A stretch of 64,000 bases of DNA, from positions 35,012,770-35,076,769 of the forward strand of contig NC_080682.1 in NCBI RefSeq assembly GCF_030445035.2, read 5' to 3'. The stretch is from Dasypus novemcinctus (lineage: Eukaryota > Chordata > Mammalia > Cingulata > Dasypodidae). This document shows, piece by piece, positions 11,113 through 23,440 of this stretch (the stretch's first letter is position 1; each line of letters opens with the position of its first letter). The position numbers and the translations under genes are program-made. A model generated the notes under the pieces. The model was not told where the DNA came from. It ran no database searches and was given only the letters and a program-made list of their open reading frames with translations.

Positions 11113-13010
11113 TTTGACAGGCTCCCAAACTGCTTCTAGTAGCTCTAGAATCTGTGTGCTATATTTAATGCTCTTTCTTTCTGAGTTAATGAGTCCCTTT
11201 TGTTTGTATAAGGTTCCATGTGCATGTGGGGTAAGGAGACCTATTTGAGTCTATGTAAATGTTAACTTTGGCTCCAGCTGTAAGTTGCAGGGCTCAGATG
11301 AGGGCAATGAGTTAAACTTTCTGTGCTGTTGTATTATCTGGGAGGCGCTGAGCCTCTACGGTGATTTCAGATGTTACTACAGTGTATCCTGCTTGCCGAT
11401 TGCTGCCCTGCATAAAGCTACTTCCATCTGTGAAGAACTCCATGTCAGGATTTGCCAGTGGCTGTTTTTGGAGGTCTGGCCAGCTGGAATATACTTCTCA
11501 CAATGTTTCCAGGCAGTTATGGGCTGGAACCCTTGGCTTCACGTGTACCAGGGTGACGGGATTTAGGGTTTTTACAAGTTCCAGCTGGATGGATGGATTT
11601 TCCCATAATAGGGTTTGATATTAAACCAGGTGGCTGTTTGTAAGCCAATGTGTTCCTTTGACTTCTAAGATTGTGATTACTGCATGTGGAACTCGGACAA
11701 TAATAGGCTGCCCAAAAGTTAATTTTAAAGCTTCTACTGTAAGCACAGCTGCAGCTGCTATCACTTGCAAACATGAGTGCCATCCCTGGGCTACAGTGTC
11801 CAGTTGTTTGGATATATACACTATGAGTCTTTTTGAGGAATTGAGGTATTGATTAAGTACTCCTACTGCAATGCTTTGGTGGCTGTGAATGCAGGGGTAG
11901 AATGGCTTACTGAGGTCTGGAAATCCAAGGCTCGGTGCTTCCATTACAGCTTGTTTGAGAACAGTGAAAGCATTTTTCTGTGGGCTTTCCCAGAGCAGGA
12001 GATCACAATCGTCCCCCTTTGTGGCTTTATAGAAAGGGTGTGTAAGGACCTCAAAATTGGGGATCTAATTGCAGTAGAATCCAGCCATCACGAGGAACTC
12101 TCATAGCTTCTGGTGGATATTGGGCTCAGGGAGACTACAGATTGCTTTCTTTCTTTCAAGTCCCAATTCATAGTGCCCCTGCATTATTTTATAACCTAGA
12201 TATTTGCCCTAGGTAGGAAGATTTGGTTTTTTTTTTTAGATACCTGATAGCCTTTTTGCTGAAAATGCTTTAAAAGAGCATGGTTCCTGCCAGCACAACC
12301 TTGGTAGGTAGGACATCTGAGCATGAGGGCATCTACATATTGGAGGAGAAAACAGTTATGGCTTTCTGGTTTAAAGGATTTGAGATCACTGGCCAGGGCT
12401 TGTACAAAAATAGTGGGTGCATTTTTAAGTCCCTGAGGTATTCACATCCAAGTTAGCTGCTTTTCCCTGAGTTTGGGTCTTTTCATGTAAAGGCAAAAAT
12501 TGGCTGGCTACTGGGTGCTACCCAAATGCAGAAGAAGGCATCCTTAAGATCTAGGCATGACAAGTAGACTGCCGATGAGGGTATTAAGTTGAGGAAAGTA
12601 TATGGATTAGAAACCACAGAATGAAGGGTTATTACTGCTGAATTAACAGCTTGTAAATCCTGGACTGGGATTCAACCACTTTAACTGGGAAGAGTGGGGT
12701 GTTCCAGGGAGACTGGCATGGCTTCAATATGCCCTCACTCAGCAATCTCTGAAAATGTAGTTGGACTTTTCTTGCACTTCGCGGGGAACTGGATATTGCT
12801 TTATGCTTGCTGGACTGGCCGTAGGCTTTATTTCAATAATAATTGGAGAAATGGCATGTGCCATCCCTGTTGGGTTACCCTTTGCCCATACTTCAGGCAC
12901 ATCTTCAAAGGGGAGTTGCGTGGCCATGGATTGGTTAGTTTCACTGAGGCAAAACACTCTCCATTCCTCCTGCAGAGGAAGGGTTAGCGCTATTTTCGGA
13001 GTGTACTATG
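11020..13010 (-). pseudogene. Reverse transcriptase and RNase H part of pol, provirus copy 1
   Basis: RT fingers/palm sequence starts near 12960 (a [11 protein letters not shown] block is at about 12800). The polymerase active-site motif, normally YVDD in gammaretroviruses, reads YVDA at 12328-12339, so one catalytic aspartate is lost. The connection and early RNase H region occupies 11944-11621, and the RNase H C-terminal HCKGHQ with GNQRADDDAKR lies near 11095-11030. Stops and frameshifts split the reading frame into pieces of about 70-110 codons. Confidence 0.87.
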
Positions 13011-13019
13011 GCCCCAGTG

Positions 13020-13420
13020 TCAGTTTGGATTGCCCCATGGCATGAAAGGTAATTTGAGCCTGCAGTTTAGATAGCAGGTCTCGACCCAGGATGGGGACTG
13101 GGCATTCTGGAAGATAAAGGATTCGTGAGTGACCTCCTTACCCCCAATGTTGCAGGTCCTGGCTTGAAGGAAGGTCCGTTGGGTACTTTTTCCAGTTGCC
13201 CCTATGATAGTGGCCTGTCTTTTTGATAGAGGTCCAACAGGCTTGGTAATTACAGATTGTTGAGCCCCAGTGTCAACCATCATATGTATGGTGTGGCCCC
13301 CAATTTGGACTCTGACCATAGGCTCCACGGGGCCGAGAGAATAGGAGCCCGGTCTGTTTTAATAATCTCTATCAAGAGTCCTCCATTCCTGCCAGCCCAA
13401 TGAACTGATCTGCAGGTTTT
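13020..13420 (-). pseudogene. Retroviral aspartic protease, provirus copy 1
   Basis: A minus-strand open piece of 102 codons contains the catalytic VDTGAQQSVI motif (DTG at 13266-13274) and a downstream IIGATGKS flap-like block, typical of one subunit of the dimeric retroviral protease. It lies just after the nucleocapsid knuckle, as expected for gag-pro-pol. The frame upstream toward gag is interrupted. Confidence 0.85.
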
Positions 13421-13429
13421 TTCCTGAAC

Positions 13430-15178
13430 CTTTATGGACCCAGGGTTTAGGTTGTGATGCCCCACTAGGTTTCCTGGCTAATATTTTGGCTGCAGAGGCC
13501 GGATCCAGTGGCCGGCTGGGACACTCTTGTTTCCAATGCCCGTCCTCTTTGCAGTATGCACACTGATTTCATCCTAGGCATGGGCCCTTCTCTCTCCTTG
13601 GGGCTGGGGCTTCCCAGGTTACTCTCCTTGACACAGGAATGGATTTTTCCATGATTGCCACTGCCAGAAGATCTGCCTTCTTCCTCCTCTATTTTCTTCC
13701 TTTCTTGTTTCTACATCATGGTTGACATAGACCTTAGTAGCTACTTCCATGAGCTGAGAGATATTCATTCCAGCAAACTCATCCAATTTCTGCAGCTTTC
13801 TTCGGATGTCAGTCTGTGATTGGGCAACAAATGCTGCATTGAACATTATTCACTCTCAGGAGTATCTGGATTAAAGGGCGTGTATACTCCGAATGTTTCT
13901 CACAGTCTCTCATAGAATTGAGCCAGACTCTCATTTAAAGCCTGTATAATTTGACTGGTTTTTGCCATATTCACTGCCTTGTGGCTGTCTGCCCTGAATC
14001 CTTCAACTAAGGCCCTATGGAACATTTCTAGTTGAGCCCGGTGGCACTATTCAGATCCCACAGGGGGTCCTCCTCTGGGAACTGCAAGCGGGCATATTGA
14101 TCACTGTCCAAAGTTTACTCAGGTGGATGCTCTCTAAGTCAGGTTAGCGCTCCCTGCATGACACACATTCTTTATTCAAAGTTTAATAATGTCATTGTAA
14201 GTTGTTTACAATCAGCCCAGGTGGGTTTGTGTGTCTGTATGATGGACTGGAAAAGGTCTGTCATGGCCTGAGGCTTTTCTGAGAATGGTGGGGTGTGGCT
14301 TTTCCAGTTAAAGATGTCCATTGTAGAAAAAGCCTGATAGATGAATGTCTGGTTCCCCCCCCTGAATCTGGCCATCTGCATCATTAAAAAATGGGGTCTG
14401 TGTTTCACAGAGAGGTAGCTGAAAGGCAGCCTTTCTCTCTGCTCCCTGTGCCCCCCGGGCTTCCTGTGGTTTGAGTTGCCACCTCCCAGCATCTCCCTCC
14501 TGACTGATGGGCAGTACTGCAGAGGCATTGCCAGGAGCAACCAGTTATAAAAGCAGCTGGTCTGCATTTTCCATTGTGGAGGTTGCCAAAGGCTGCTGCA
14601 GAGATGGTAAAAGCTGCTGTGGAGATGACATAGGGCTCTCTGGTGCAGATGGTGATAAAGACAACTGCGGGGATGGTATAGATGCCTTCTCTGATGGCAA
14701 TAAAAGCAGCAGCAGGGATGCTGTGGGCATCACAGTTCCCAATGTGGATGAGGACAATGGAGAACTGCTTAGGGAAACTAGCTCATTTTCATTCCTTAGC
14801 ACTGCCGGGGCAGGAGTCATCACATAAGGCAGCAGAAATTCATGTTTGTAAGCCCCTTCTAAAATGGGTGGACTGGCACTTGACTTGGTGCACTTTCTCT
14901 GGGCCCTTTGCATGATGATTGTTTGGTCTGGTACCTGGGATGGCACACTTCAGTTTCTGTATTAGGCAAATTCTAGCTTCCTTAGTCACACACTTCCCTA
15001 ACCAAGGTGGATTTTGACTCACAGCATTTTCCCATGCATCGATGTAGGGGAATTGGTCTGGATGTCCTGGATTTCTAGTTACTGCGTGGTGGACTTTACA
15101 GATGATCCAGGGATCTAACGTGCCTTCCTGGGGCCAGCCCACGCTGAAAGTTGGCCATTGTAATTCACAAAGCATCCT
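13430..15178 (-). pseudogene. Broken gag, provirus copy 1
   Basis: Matrix-like sequence is open from 15175 to 14840 (WPTFSVGWPQEGTLD and GHPDQFPYIDAWE blocks). It is followed by a Ser/Pro-rich linker (about 14810-14600), capsid N-terminal (14567-14172) and capsid C-terminal sequence (13846-13619, containing LQKLDEFAGMN). A single nucleocapsid zinc knuckle CX2CX4HX4C (CAYCKEDGHWKQEC) sits at 13521-13562. One knuckle and this domain order fit a gammaretrovirus-like gag. The N-terminal end of matrix is missing at the 15178 boundary, and the domains lie in different frames. Confidence 0.9.
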
Positions 15179-15179
15179 A

Positions 15180-16620
15180 AGCTAAACCAACTAAAACCAG
15201 AAATGAAAAAGGGACATTATCATAGACCACACAGTAATAAAATGAATCATAAGAGAATACTATAAACAATTGTGCCCCCTCCAAAAAGCAAATAAACTAG
15301 ATGAAATGAACCAATTCCTAGAAACATACAAATTACCCAACACTGACTGAAGAAGATAAGATGTCTACATTCAATAGGCAAATAAGATCTAAAGAGATCA
15401 AATCAGTTATCAAAACTCCCTAAGATAGAAAATCACAGGACCATATAGGTGCACTGGTGAATTTTACCAATCATTTTAGACACAATAATCCTGTGCATAT
15501 TCCTAAAAAAAAATTAGAGGGAAAACATACTAATTCATTTTATGTGGATAAAATTACCCTAACACAAGAGCCAGATAAAGATACTACAATAATATTATGG
15601 GCCAATATCGCTTTTGAATACTGAAACATTAAAATTAGGAAGCATCATTAATTAACTCAAAATTATAAAGGTTATAAATGAAAATCCCACCACTAAATCA
15701 TATTCAGGATCAAGAGAAGGATGCCTACTAATACCAATATTTTTCAACACAATAGCGTCAGTTCTAGTCAGAGTAATTAGGCAAGAAAAAGAAATAAAAT
15801 GCATCCACATTACAACGGTTTAAGTAAAACTTTCCTTTTTTGCACATGACATGATCCTATATAAAGAAAAAACAATTCCACAACAAAGCTAAGAGCTGAT
15901 TTATTCACTAAATTAGATGGTAAAATATTAATGCAAAAAATCAGTGATGTTTCTATACATTAGTAATGAACAATTTTAAGAAGAAATAAAGAATAAAAGT
16001 AAGTATAATATAGCAATTGTAAAAAAAAAATCAAACAACTAGAGTTAAATTTAGCCAAGGATGTACATGACTTATATGCAGAAAATGATGAAATATGTCT
16101 TGAAGTACTCAAAAAAGCCTTAAATAAATGGGAAGGAATTTTCTTTTCATGGATTTGAAGAATAATTATTATGATGTCAATTGTAGCAAAAGGGATTTCC
16201 AGATTCAGTGCAATCCAAACCAAAATTCCCACAGACATCTTAGCAGAAATTGAATAGACAATGAAGAAATATGTCAGGAAGCATAAAAGCACAAATATCC
16301 AATAATATCTTGAAAAAGATGAATGTTGGAGAACTTAGACTTCCAAATTTTAAAATGTTTTATAAGGGTACAGATCTCAAAATAACATGACACTGGCAAA
16401 AAAGCAGACATATCAATAGAGATGGGAGTCAAAAAAAAACCTTCATGTCTATGCGCAATTGATTTTTTTGAAATAAATTACAAATTTTAATAGAGAGTGT
16501 GAGGCCAGGTTATATTTAATATAACCTAATATAAAAAATAGCATATCAACAAACATTTATAAATGTAAATATTAATTCAAATATAATAGAAATTAATGAT
16601 ACCACAATTCTTATTTTTAT
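15180..16620 (+). mobile_element. Old L1 fragment, ORF2 reverse-transcriptase region
   Basis: Sense-strand L1 ORF2 features appear in order: 'atgaaccaattcctagaaac' (15306), 'aaatcagttatcaaaactcc' (15402), a catalytic-region equivalent 'ttttgcacatgacatgatcc' near 15838, and a later 'atggatttgaagaataatta' block. Many stops are present. It abuts the truncated gag end of provirus copy 1, which suggests that the provirus or a later deletion joined here. Confidence 0.65.
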
Positions 16621-17095
16621 ATTATAGATCTAATTATTGGATATAATAATATGTAAGAATGAAAAAAATTTATTGGTTTATCTAATTTCCATTTAGGTCA
16701 TAATTATTTCTAGATAATCAAATTCCTATTTGGTAGTTCTTCACATTTTATTGGAATGAAATACAGCAGATAGCATTTGCCAACTCATAATTTTGTAAGG
16801 CATAATAGCTCAACATCTTGTTCAATCATAGTCATACTAAATCATTATTGATCCAGATAAGTTATTTTAATTAAAGAGTATGAATAAGAAAGTGTTAAAG
16901 AAAAATGAAGTATCCAAATATACATCTCTTCCTCAGCCCTCCTCAATTTAAAGCAAGTGATGACAGGAACAATTTGCCAGTTGCACTGAAAAATTATTGT
17001 TCATATACTATAATGTTGTTATTTTACATTTATCTGATCTACTCCAGCTCTTTTTAGTTAGTATTTGCATGAATACGCTTTTACAGCCTTTCACT
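16621..17095. other. AT-rich stretch, nothing recognised
   Basis: No coding frame or clear repeat head. Confidence 0.4.
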
Positions 17096-17155
17096 TTTAA
17101 ACCAGTTGTGTCATTATTTCTGAGGTGGGTCTCTTGTAGATAAAATATAAATGGC

Positions 17156-17189
<34 letters not shown>

Positions 17190-18985
17190 ATATCCATTCT
17201 ATTAGTTTATGTCTTTTGTTTATGTCTTTTGATTGGGGAGTTCAATTTATTAATGCTGTATTATTACTGTAAGACATTACTTCATCTATTTTGTCCATTG
17301 TCTCACTGTTGTCATATCTTTCTATTTTCTGTCTTCTTATCCTTTATTTTCTTTCCTAATCATCTTCATTTCTAAAGACTTCTCCAAATACCTTGCCCTT
17401 GTTTCTGTTTTTGTTTTTTTTCTTTTCAGACTGCAGCAGCCCCATTAGTATCTCTTACAAATCTGGGCTTTTGGTAACATACTCTTATCCAGTTTTGTTT
17501 GTATGTGAAGATTTTGAACTCACCTTCATTTCTGAAGGACAGCTTTGAGGGGTACAGAATTCTTGGCTGGAAGTTTTTCTCTTTCAGTACCTTAAATAGA
17601 TCATGCCATTTTCTTCTCTCCTTCATGGTTTCTGATCAGAAAGTGGCACTTACTCTTATTGAGTTTCCTATGTATGTGATACTTTGATTTTATTTTGCTG
17701 CTTTCAGAATCCTCTTTTTATCTCTGGTATTTTTCATTCTGAACATTAGGTGTCTCAGGGTAGGTCTATTCAGAGTTACTCTGTTTGGGGTACATTGTCC
17801 TTCTTGGATATCGATATTTGTGTTCTTCATGAAGGTTGGGGAGTTTATGTTCATTATTTCCTCAAATATTCTTTCTGCCCCTTTTCCATTCTCTTCTCTT
17901 TCTGAGACACCAATATTGTGAATGCTTGTGCATTTTGCATTGTCATTCATTTCCCTTAGATTCAGTTCCATTTTTTTAATATTCTCTTTTGTTTCTGTTC
18001 TCTCTTTTCCAGTTCAGATATTTTGTATTCAAAATCACTATTTCTGTTTTCAAGAAATTCAACTCAACTAATATGTGCCTCTAATGTATTTTTAATCTCA
18101 TGCATCATCTCTTTCATTCCTTTAAGGTCTGTTACTTTTCTTTGCAGACTTTTGAAGTGTTGTCTCTGCTCACCCATTGTCTTCCTAATATCCTTTATTT
18201 CTTCATTGATATTTTCTTTAAATTCTTTGAAGTGATTCAGGAGAGTTGTGAGATTATAACTGATTAATTCTATTAAATCCTGTATCTTTTCAGGATATTT
18301 GGCTTGTTCTTTTGCTTGGGCCCTCTCTTTTTATTTCCTAATATGGTTTGTAATTTTTTCCTGATGTCTAGGCATCTGAATATGTTGATGAATTTACTCT
18401 GATGGCTGATTACTCTTACTTACCTATTTTTTTTTCACAGTTCTTCATTGATATTTGGTTCAACATATCTCAGTCTTTAATACAGAGATTGTTGTTTTTT
18501 TCCATTCAATTTCCTGACCAGCCAATAGATGGCAATAGTCTGCACACCTTTCCACAGAGCTATTTTAGTCTCTGCTTTCCTGTGCTCTTGTGCTACATCT
18601 CCACATTCAAAGTGGGCTCTATTGGGTAAATTCACTGAAGAAAATCACCTTGACCTCCTCTTCCTTTTCCCTTGAAACAGGTGACAGGGAGGAAGATGTC
18701 TGTTCCCCTCTTAGTCTGCTGCAATGAGCCACGTATTTTGCCCCAGCTTAATATCTTGAGGGTGACAAAGGGGATCCCTTCCCAGCTGCCATGGGGGCTT
18801 ATTAACTCATGTTTGTGATTTAGGTTTCTTCATCTCTCTGTCCCTCACCCTTCTGGGAGTTGTACACAACTTTCATGTTCTACTGACCTGCAAAGCTGGT
18901 CCCTCAGACAGTTTGTGGCTTTTTCTCTACTTATTTAATGAAAATATTCAGATCTGCTTATTAGTCCATCATTATCTTCCCTCCA
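17096..18985 (-). mobile_element. L1 5' part: 5' UTR, ORF1 and start of ORF2
   Basis: Minus-strand translation gives two recognisable ORF1p pieces: 17971-17690, containing NINSPTFMKNTNIDIQEGQ-type sequence and ending near the RNA-binding RRM, and 17626-17426, containing MKERRKWHDLFKVLKEK and LYPSKLSFRNEGEFKIF of the C-terminal domain. The corresponding domains of the full-length copy at 42608-43490 are clearly related. The coiled-coil part lies at about 18340-18000, and the 5' end is near 18985 ('agtccatcattatcttccct', the complement of an AAGATGG-type L1 start). ORF2 begins below 17400 and is cut at about 17100. The frame is shifted between the two ORF1 pieces. Confidence 0.78.
17155..17193. 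repeat. (TA)n microsatellite
   Basis: About 38 bases of nearly pure TA dinucleotides with one TTT interruption, inside an L1-derived segment. Confidence 0.9.
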
Positions 18986-18999
18986 ATTCATTCCTTTTT

Positions 19000-19650
19000 A
19001 GAATATTAGTAAGTTAATTTTAGTCTATAGTTCATTTCCCAATCCTGAGCACTCTGGGATGATGATGCCCACTCCACCATTAATTGAGGGAGGCTTCAAT
19101 CCCATACATCCAATGGATGGCACTCTCTTGCTTGCAGTTGTAAGCACTCTCAGTTCCTTAATATGTGGTTTTTCCTTCATCTCCTCCTTGTTCATAGTCT
19201 GGGTTGGGTTCATTGAAATGGAGAGTAGGTGTTTCCACTCTGTTGAGATTCCAGGCTCAGCTGGCACATGGGCAGTCAAAAGACTTAAATCTCTTGATTA
19301 TACATCTCCCAATTCTAGTACTAATTATGGGTTCAACTAGAAGAACAGAAGTGTTCTTCTGAGTCTAACTCTGTCACACTGGGGAGCATAAATATCAGAT
19401 TAGGGCTGTCAGGCTGCAGGGAAGGCAGTTAGTTTATATGCTGAGTTTGGATTAGAGTCCATATTTGAGCAACTATGAGGCTTTCAGGAGGTAACTCTTA
19501 GGCAACATATATTATTAAGCTAAACTTCAATTTTACAAAAATAAGTACAAGCATTATTATCAAGGGTCTGGTGTTTAGTCTGTCCTCTTTGACTAGGCAC
19601 TACCTATATACTCTAAAGATTCTTGCCACTGGATTAGAGAACGTAGCAGG
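19000..19650 (-). mobile_element. Diverged relative of the long 3' segment of the 40.6-50.6 kb L1
   Basis: On the minus strand this stretch can be followed against 49290-50210. Shared blocks include 'agagttacctcctga', 'gttgctcaaat', 'ccaaactcagcat', and a 'gtgcctacaactg'-like block (here 'gtgcttacaactgc'). The relationship shows that the unusual 3' segment of that L1 exists elsewhere as an older, dispersed sequence. I cannot tell by eye whether it was always the L1 3' UTR or is a separate repeat. Confidence 0.55.
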
Positions 19651-20815
19651 ACTCCCCAGGATGGGAAATTAACTTTTGTTGTATATTGTGTGGGTCTCCA
19701 GTCACAGAGATAACAAAATGTTATACATTTTAAGAAAATGTGTAATGGCCTGTATTCATCAGTGCAAAATCTGGCAGAATAGTCACCATAGTTGCATAGT
19801 TACCTTCTGTAATCCGAAACCTCTCCAAAAACAAAGCCATAAGATAAATGCATAAATATAATTTAACATTTTTAAAAATAATGAAAAAATAACAAAAATA
19901 TAAAAATATATTTATTTTTGCATTGTGTCTTTTATCACTCTAAGATCTGCTATATTTTACATGCAGTGAGAATTTCTTCTGCATATACTTGTTATCTTTT
20001 ATGTACATTGAAATTTTATTCGGCATGTTCTGCAATTTCTTCTTACTTTTTTCACTTTGTTTCAAAAAAGCTTTAGGTTACAGAAAGTCACATAGAAAAT
20101 AAAGGATATTCCTATACACCACACCCCTTCTACCTCTCATATTCTCCACTAAGAATAACGTAACACATGAGTATGTTTCATTTGCTGCAATTGATGAACA
20201 AATATTGCAGCATTGCCACCAACCCTGGTCAACAGATTAGACTTTGGTTTAAGCATTGCACTGTACACTTCTTTAGGTTCTGACAAAATGCACAACGTAT
20301 TTTTTACAAATGAATGATGCTGTCCACTAATGCTCACTTTAATATATATTTGATTTTTTGTGTTGTAGCATATTGACTATCTAGTCATTTCTATCCAGAT
20401 ATATATTTTCATTGATTTTCCTTGTTGTTATGATGGGGTTAAAATCTGACATCATAAGTATATAACAATCATATTTGGTTTGATTCCAACATAACTTCAA
20501 TATTATGCACCTATACTTTTCCTTTACTGTTCTTTCCCACCACATTTTTTGTACTTGTTACCATTTATATTTTTGTACCATTTATGTCCAAGATGAAAAG
20601 TTATCATTACTTTTTATGCATTTGCATTTTCACATAAATAGGAACTAAGTAGAGTTATAAACCAAACAATACATCATAATAATAAAGGTGATTATAATTA
20701 AATAAATAGTTGCCTTTACCTTAGGCCTTAATTGTTATGCCACATCAAACCACTTTCTAGTGCTCTTTCCTTTCTTTCTTAGGAACTTCCTTTAGCTTGC
20801 TCATCGAAAATGTCT
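19651..20815. other. AT-rich stretch, nothing recognised
   Basis: No family resemblance in any frame and no clear repeat. Confidence 0.4.
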
Positions 20816-21140
20816 AGTGATAATGACCTCTTAGCTTTTGTTTATCTGAGAATGTTTTAATCTCTCCTTCATTTTTAAAAGAAATTCTTCTGATGATAAA
20901 ATTCTTGGCTGGCAGTTCTTTTATTTCAGTGTGTGAAGTATTTCAACTCAATCTCCTTGCTACTCTCTTACACTTTTTCTTGCAGCTTTCAGAATTCTCT
21001 CCTTGTTGTCCCTTTAATAGTGTGAAAAATATGTGATGGGTTATACTTTTCTTCATGTTTATACTGTTTGGGTTTCTCTGAGTTTTCATGGATATCTATG
21101 TATTTTGCTAATTTGGGGAAATTCTATCAAAATTTTCATT
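20816..21140 (-). mobile_element. Old L1/HAL1 ORF1 fragment
   Basis: The run 'gataaaattcttggctggca' through 'ctttcagaattctctcc' to 'tttgggtttctctgagtttt' matches the antisense of the L1 ORF1 C-terminal region, the same landmarks seen at 17530-17780 and 29510-29760. Confidence 0.6.
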
Positions 21141-21310
21141 ACATTAGTAAAAGGGTAGACATACAGATCATTGGGATTGAATTGGGGGTTCAGGAATAAA
21201 CCTTCATTTCTATGGGCAATTGATGATTTTTGACAATTTTCAACATGTGCTCAAAGGTGAAAGAATACTTGCTTCATCACTGGGTATTGAGAAAGCTGGA
21301 TACATTCCTC
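21141..21310 (+). mobile_element. Short L1 ORF2 fragment
   Basis: Sense L1 ORF2 landmarks: 'ggaataaaccttcatttcta', 'gggcaattgatgatttttga' and 'gaaagctggatacattcctc'. Confidence 0.5.
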
Positions 21311-21589
21311 TAACCCACTCAATTATTTTATTCTGTCAAAAACCATATAATTTATGTAAATAATACAATCAGTGGAATTTGTATAATCATTGAGTTGTGC
21401 ATTCACTATGCCAATCAATATTAGGGCACTTGCATTACTAAAAAAAGAAAAGAACTCACCCCAAAAGAAACTATCATATCCATGTTAGTGTTACTAATTA
21501 TAATCCTATAATGTGGTTTCACCTTTTCTACTCATTTCCAAATAATTACAAACTTTTTTTTTTACCAATTCTGCTCAGATTAAACTTCA

Positions 21590-22330
21590 GCTTTTCATTT
21601 TCTAACTACATTCCACTTTATGGTGATTTATGTTCTAGCTATTTACTCCATGAGTTAGCATATTACATTTAGTTCACTATATTGAAAATGTATAATATTT
21701 GTACTTTTGTTACTGGCTTGCATCACTAAACATAATGTCCACCAGGTTCATCCGCAGAGTCAAATGTTTCACAACTTCATTTCTTCTTAGAGCTTTATAA
21801 TATTCCATCTTGTGTATATACCATAGTTTGCTATCACATTCATCCCTTGATGGACACTTGAGTTGTTTCCATCTTTTAACAATTATGAATGATGTCACTG
21901 TGAACATCATTGTGCAGATGTCTGTTCCTGGCACTACCCTCAGTTCTTCTAGGTATATAAATAGTAGCAGTATTGCTTGGACACATGGTAGATCTACATC
22001 TAACATCTTTAGGAAGTCTGTCAAACAGACTTCTACAGTTGCTGTACCATTCCATATTCCCACCAACAGTGAATAAGCATTCTTATTTCTCCACATAATT
22101 TCTAACACTTGTAGTTTTGTTTTGTTAATAGTGGTCATTCTGTTATGTGTAAAATGATATTGCATTGTAGCTTTGTTTGCATATCCTTAAAAGGTAGTGA
22201 TGTTAAACATTTTTTTCATATTTTTTTACCATTTATATTTCTTCTTAGAAAAATTTCTATTCAAGTTTTTTGTCCATTTTTTCCATAATAACATTCGCAT
22301 TTATTTCAGTCCTGTAGCATGTACTGAGTA
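21590..22330 (-). mobile_element. L1 3' part of ORF2 (C-terminal region)
   Basis: The minus-strand frame 22165-21710 carries the L1 ORF2 C-terminal signature: a CTMMFTV-like block, a WKQLKCPS block and KLWYIHKMEYYKALRRNE, as in the full-length copy at 47357-47767. It is 151 codons long with flanking stops, and is a 5'-truncated or eroded insertion. Confidence 0.75.
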
Positions 22331-22400
22331 TAATATGCTTGAAAAATTCCAATCTTAATTCTACTAAGCAAATTATTTGTCTTTTTCCATCATCTCCTTT

Positions 22401-23440
22401 GGAAGTTGCAGTTTAGAAGAACCGGGGTGATGCGCAGTTTAACCTCATGGGAACTATAATCAAGTATCCTGTGTTGAAATGCAGCGAATTTAGGGAGTTT
22501 CCGGCTGTCCAAAGTGGCACGGGTGAAATTAGTCTCTGCGGGTTTCCAGACTGCTGAGGAGCTCCTGGTGGTGAAACCTTAAGAGCTCAGAAAAGAAATT
22601 GGGATATCTAAAGAGGAAGGCTTAGAAACTCTACATATTATAAGAAGAGAATGTCTCTTAAATATACCAATGCATGCTGGTACATCTGAGACAGGCAAAA
22701 ATAAATGTACAGCAGTGGAACTTCTTGAGCACAAGCATACCCAGGGCTTCATAATTACCTTTTGCTCAGCACTAGATAATATTCTTGGGGGTGAAGTACC
22801 CTTAACCAAAACAACAGAAATCTGTGGTTCACCTGGTGTTGGAAAAACACAATTATGTATGCAATTGGCAGTAGATGTGCCTATACCATAATGTTTTGGA
22901 GGAGTGACAGGGGAAACAGTTTTTATTGATACAGAGGGAAGTTTTATGGTGGACGGAGTTGTAGCCCTTGCCACTGCCTGAATTCAGTGTCTTCATCTTA
23001 TAGCACGAACACACATGGGAGAGGAGCACCACAAGGCTTTGGAAGATTTCACTCTTGAAAATATTCTTTCCCATATTTATTATTTTCGTTGTCATGATTA
23101 CATACATAGAACTCTTGGCACAAATTTATCTCCTTCCAGACTTCCTTTCAGAGCACTCAAAGGTTGGCAACATTGTGTAAATCACCAAACCAGAAGGAAT
23201 CCCACAGTTCTGTTTCAAAATCACATCTCAGGAATTTAGAGATGCTGTTGTTGCTCCTGCATGCTCACTGCCAATAGAAGTTTCACTGAATTCCTGAAAC
23301 GGTCATGAGAATCAGAAAAAGAGGAGCAGAAATCCAAAGATTAATCTCAAAGCATGCAAATGTATTGTTGCCTTAACATTCAATGTGGACAAGTAGTAGA
23401 CTCATTATTTTAAAATATAAACACATACTATGGCATAAAT
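22401..23440 (+). pseudogene. RAD51C: Processed pseudogene of RAD51C
   Basis: An intronless copy of the homologous-recombination ATPase RAD51C. The position of the parental start codon is at 22430-22432. The frame [18 protein letters not shown] is readable from about 22515, then a stop (TAA), then a long open piece (22670-22891) that keeps the Walker A motif GSPGVGKT and [10 protein letters not shown]. The Walker B-side sequence FIDTEGSFMVD follows at about 22925, then a stop in place of a Cys codon near 22979, then [11 protein letters not shown] and [10 protein letters not shown]. At 23162/23163 the sequence jumps from the codons for EHSK (residue 235 of human RAD51C) to [12 protein letters not shown] (from residue 323), followed by the C-terminus and probable 3' UTR. 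The 260 nt missing correspond to exons 5-7 by the human exon map. Absence of all introns shows a retrocopy. The 5' end seems nearly complete but has a short unmatched segment after the first codons. The poly(A) tail was not found, so the 3' limit is uncertain. Confidence 0.93.

Larger units (their letters stand above)
7309..15178 (-). mobile_element. Defective class I (gammaretrovirus-like) provirus, copy 1
   Basis: Reading from high to low coordinates, the order is gag (15178-13430), protease (13420-13010), reverse transcriptase and RNase H (13000-11020), integrase (11110-9800), env (9598-7561), polypurine tract (7542-7531) and a partial 3' LTR (7530-7309). The simple gag-pro-pol-env order, the single zinc knuckle and the general look of matrix, integrase and env place it near gammaretroviruses. 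Every gene is broken by stops and frameshifts. No 5' LTR or primer-binding site is present: the element stops inside the matrix region where L1 sequence begins (~15180). A second copy of the same family lies at 59999-64000. Confidence 0.93.

Noticed and set aside
10798-12106. Many plus-strand frames inside the class I provirus
   Set aside because: They are antisense shadows of pol; the minus strand carries the recognisable domains.
22670-22891. Open frame of 73 codons with a Walker A motif
   Set aside because: It is a fragment of the RAD51C retrocopy, bounded by stops and without most of the protein. Not a gene of its own.
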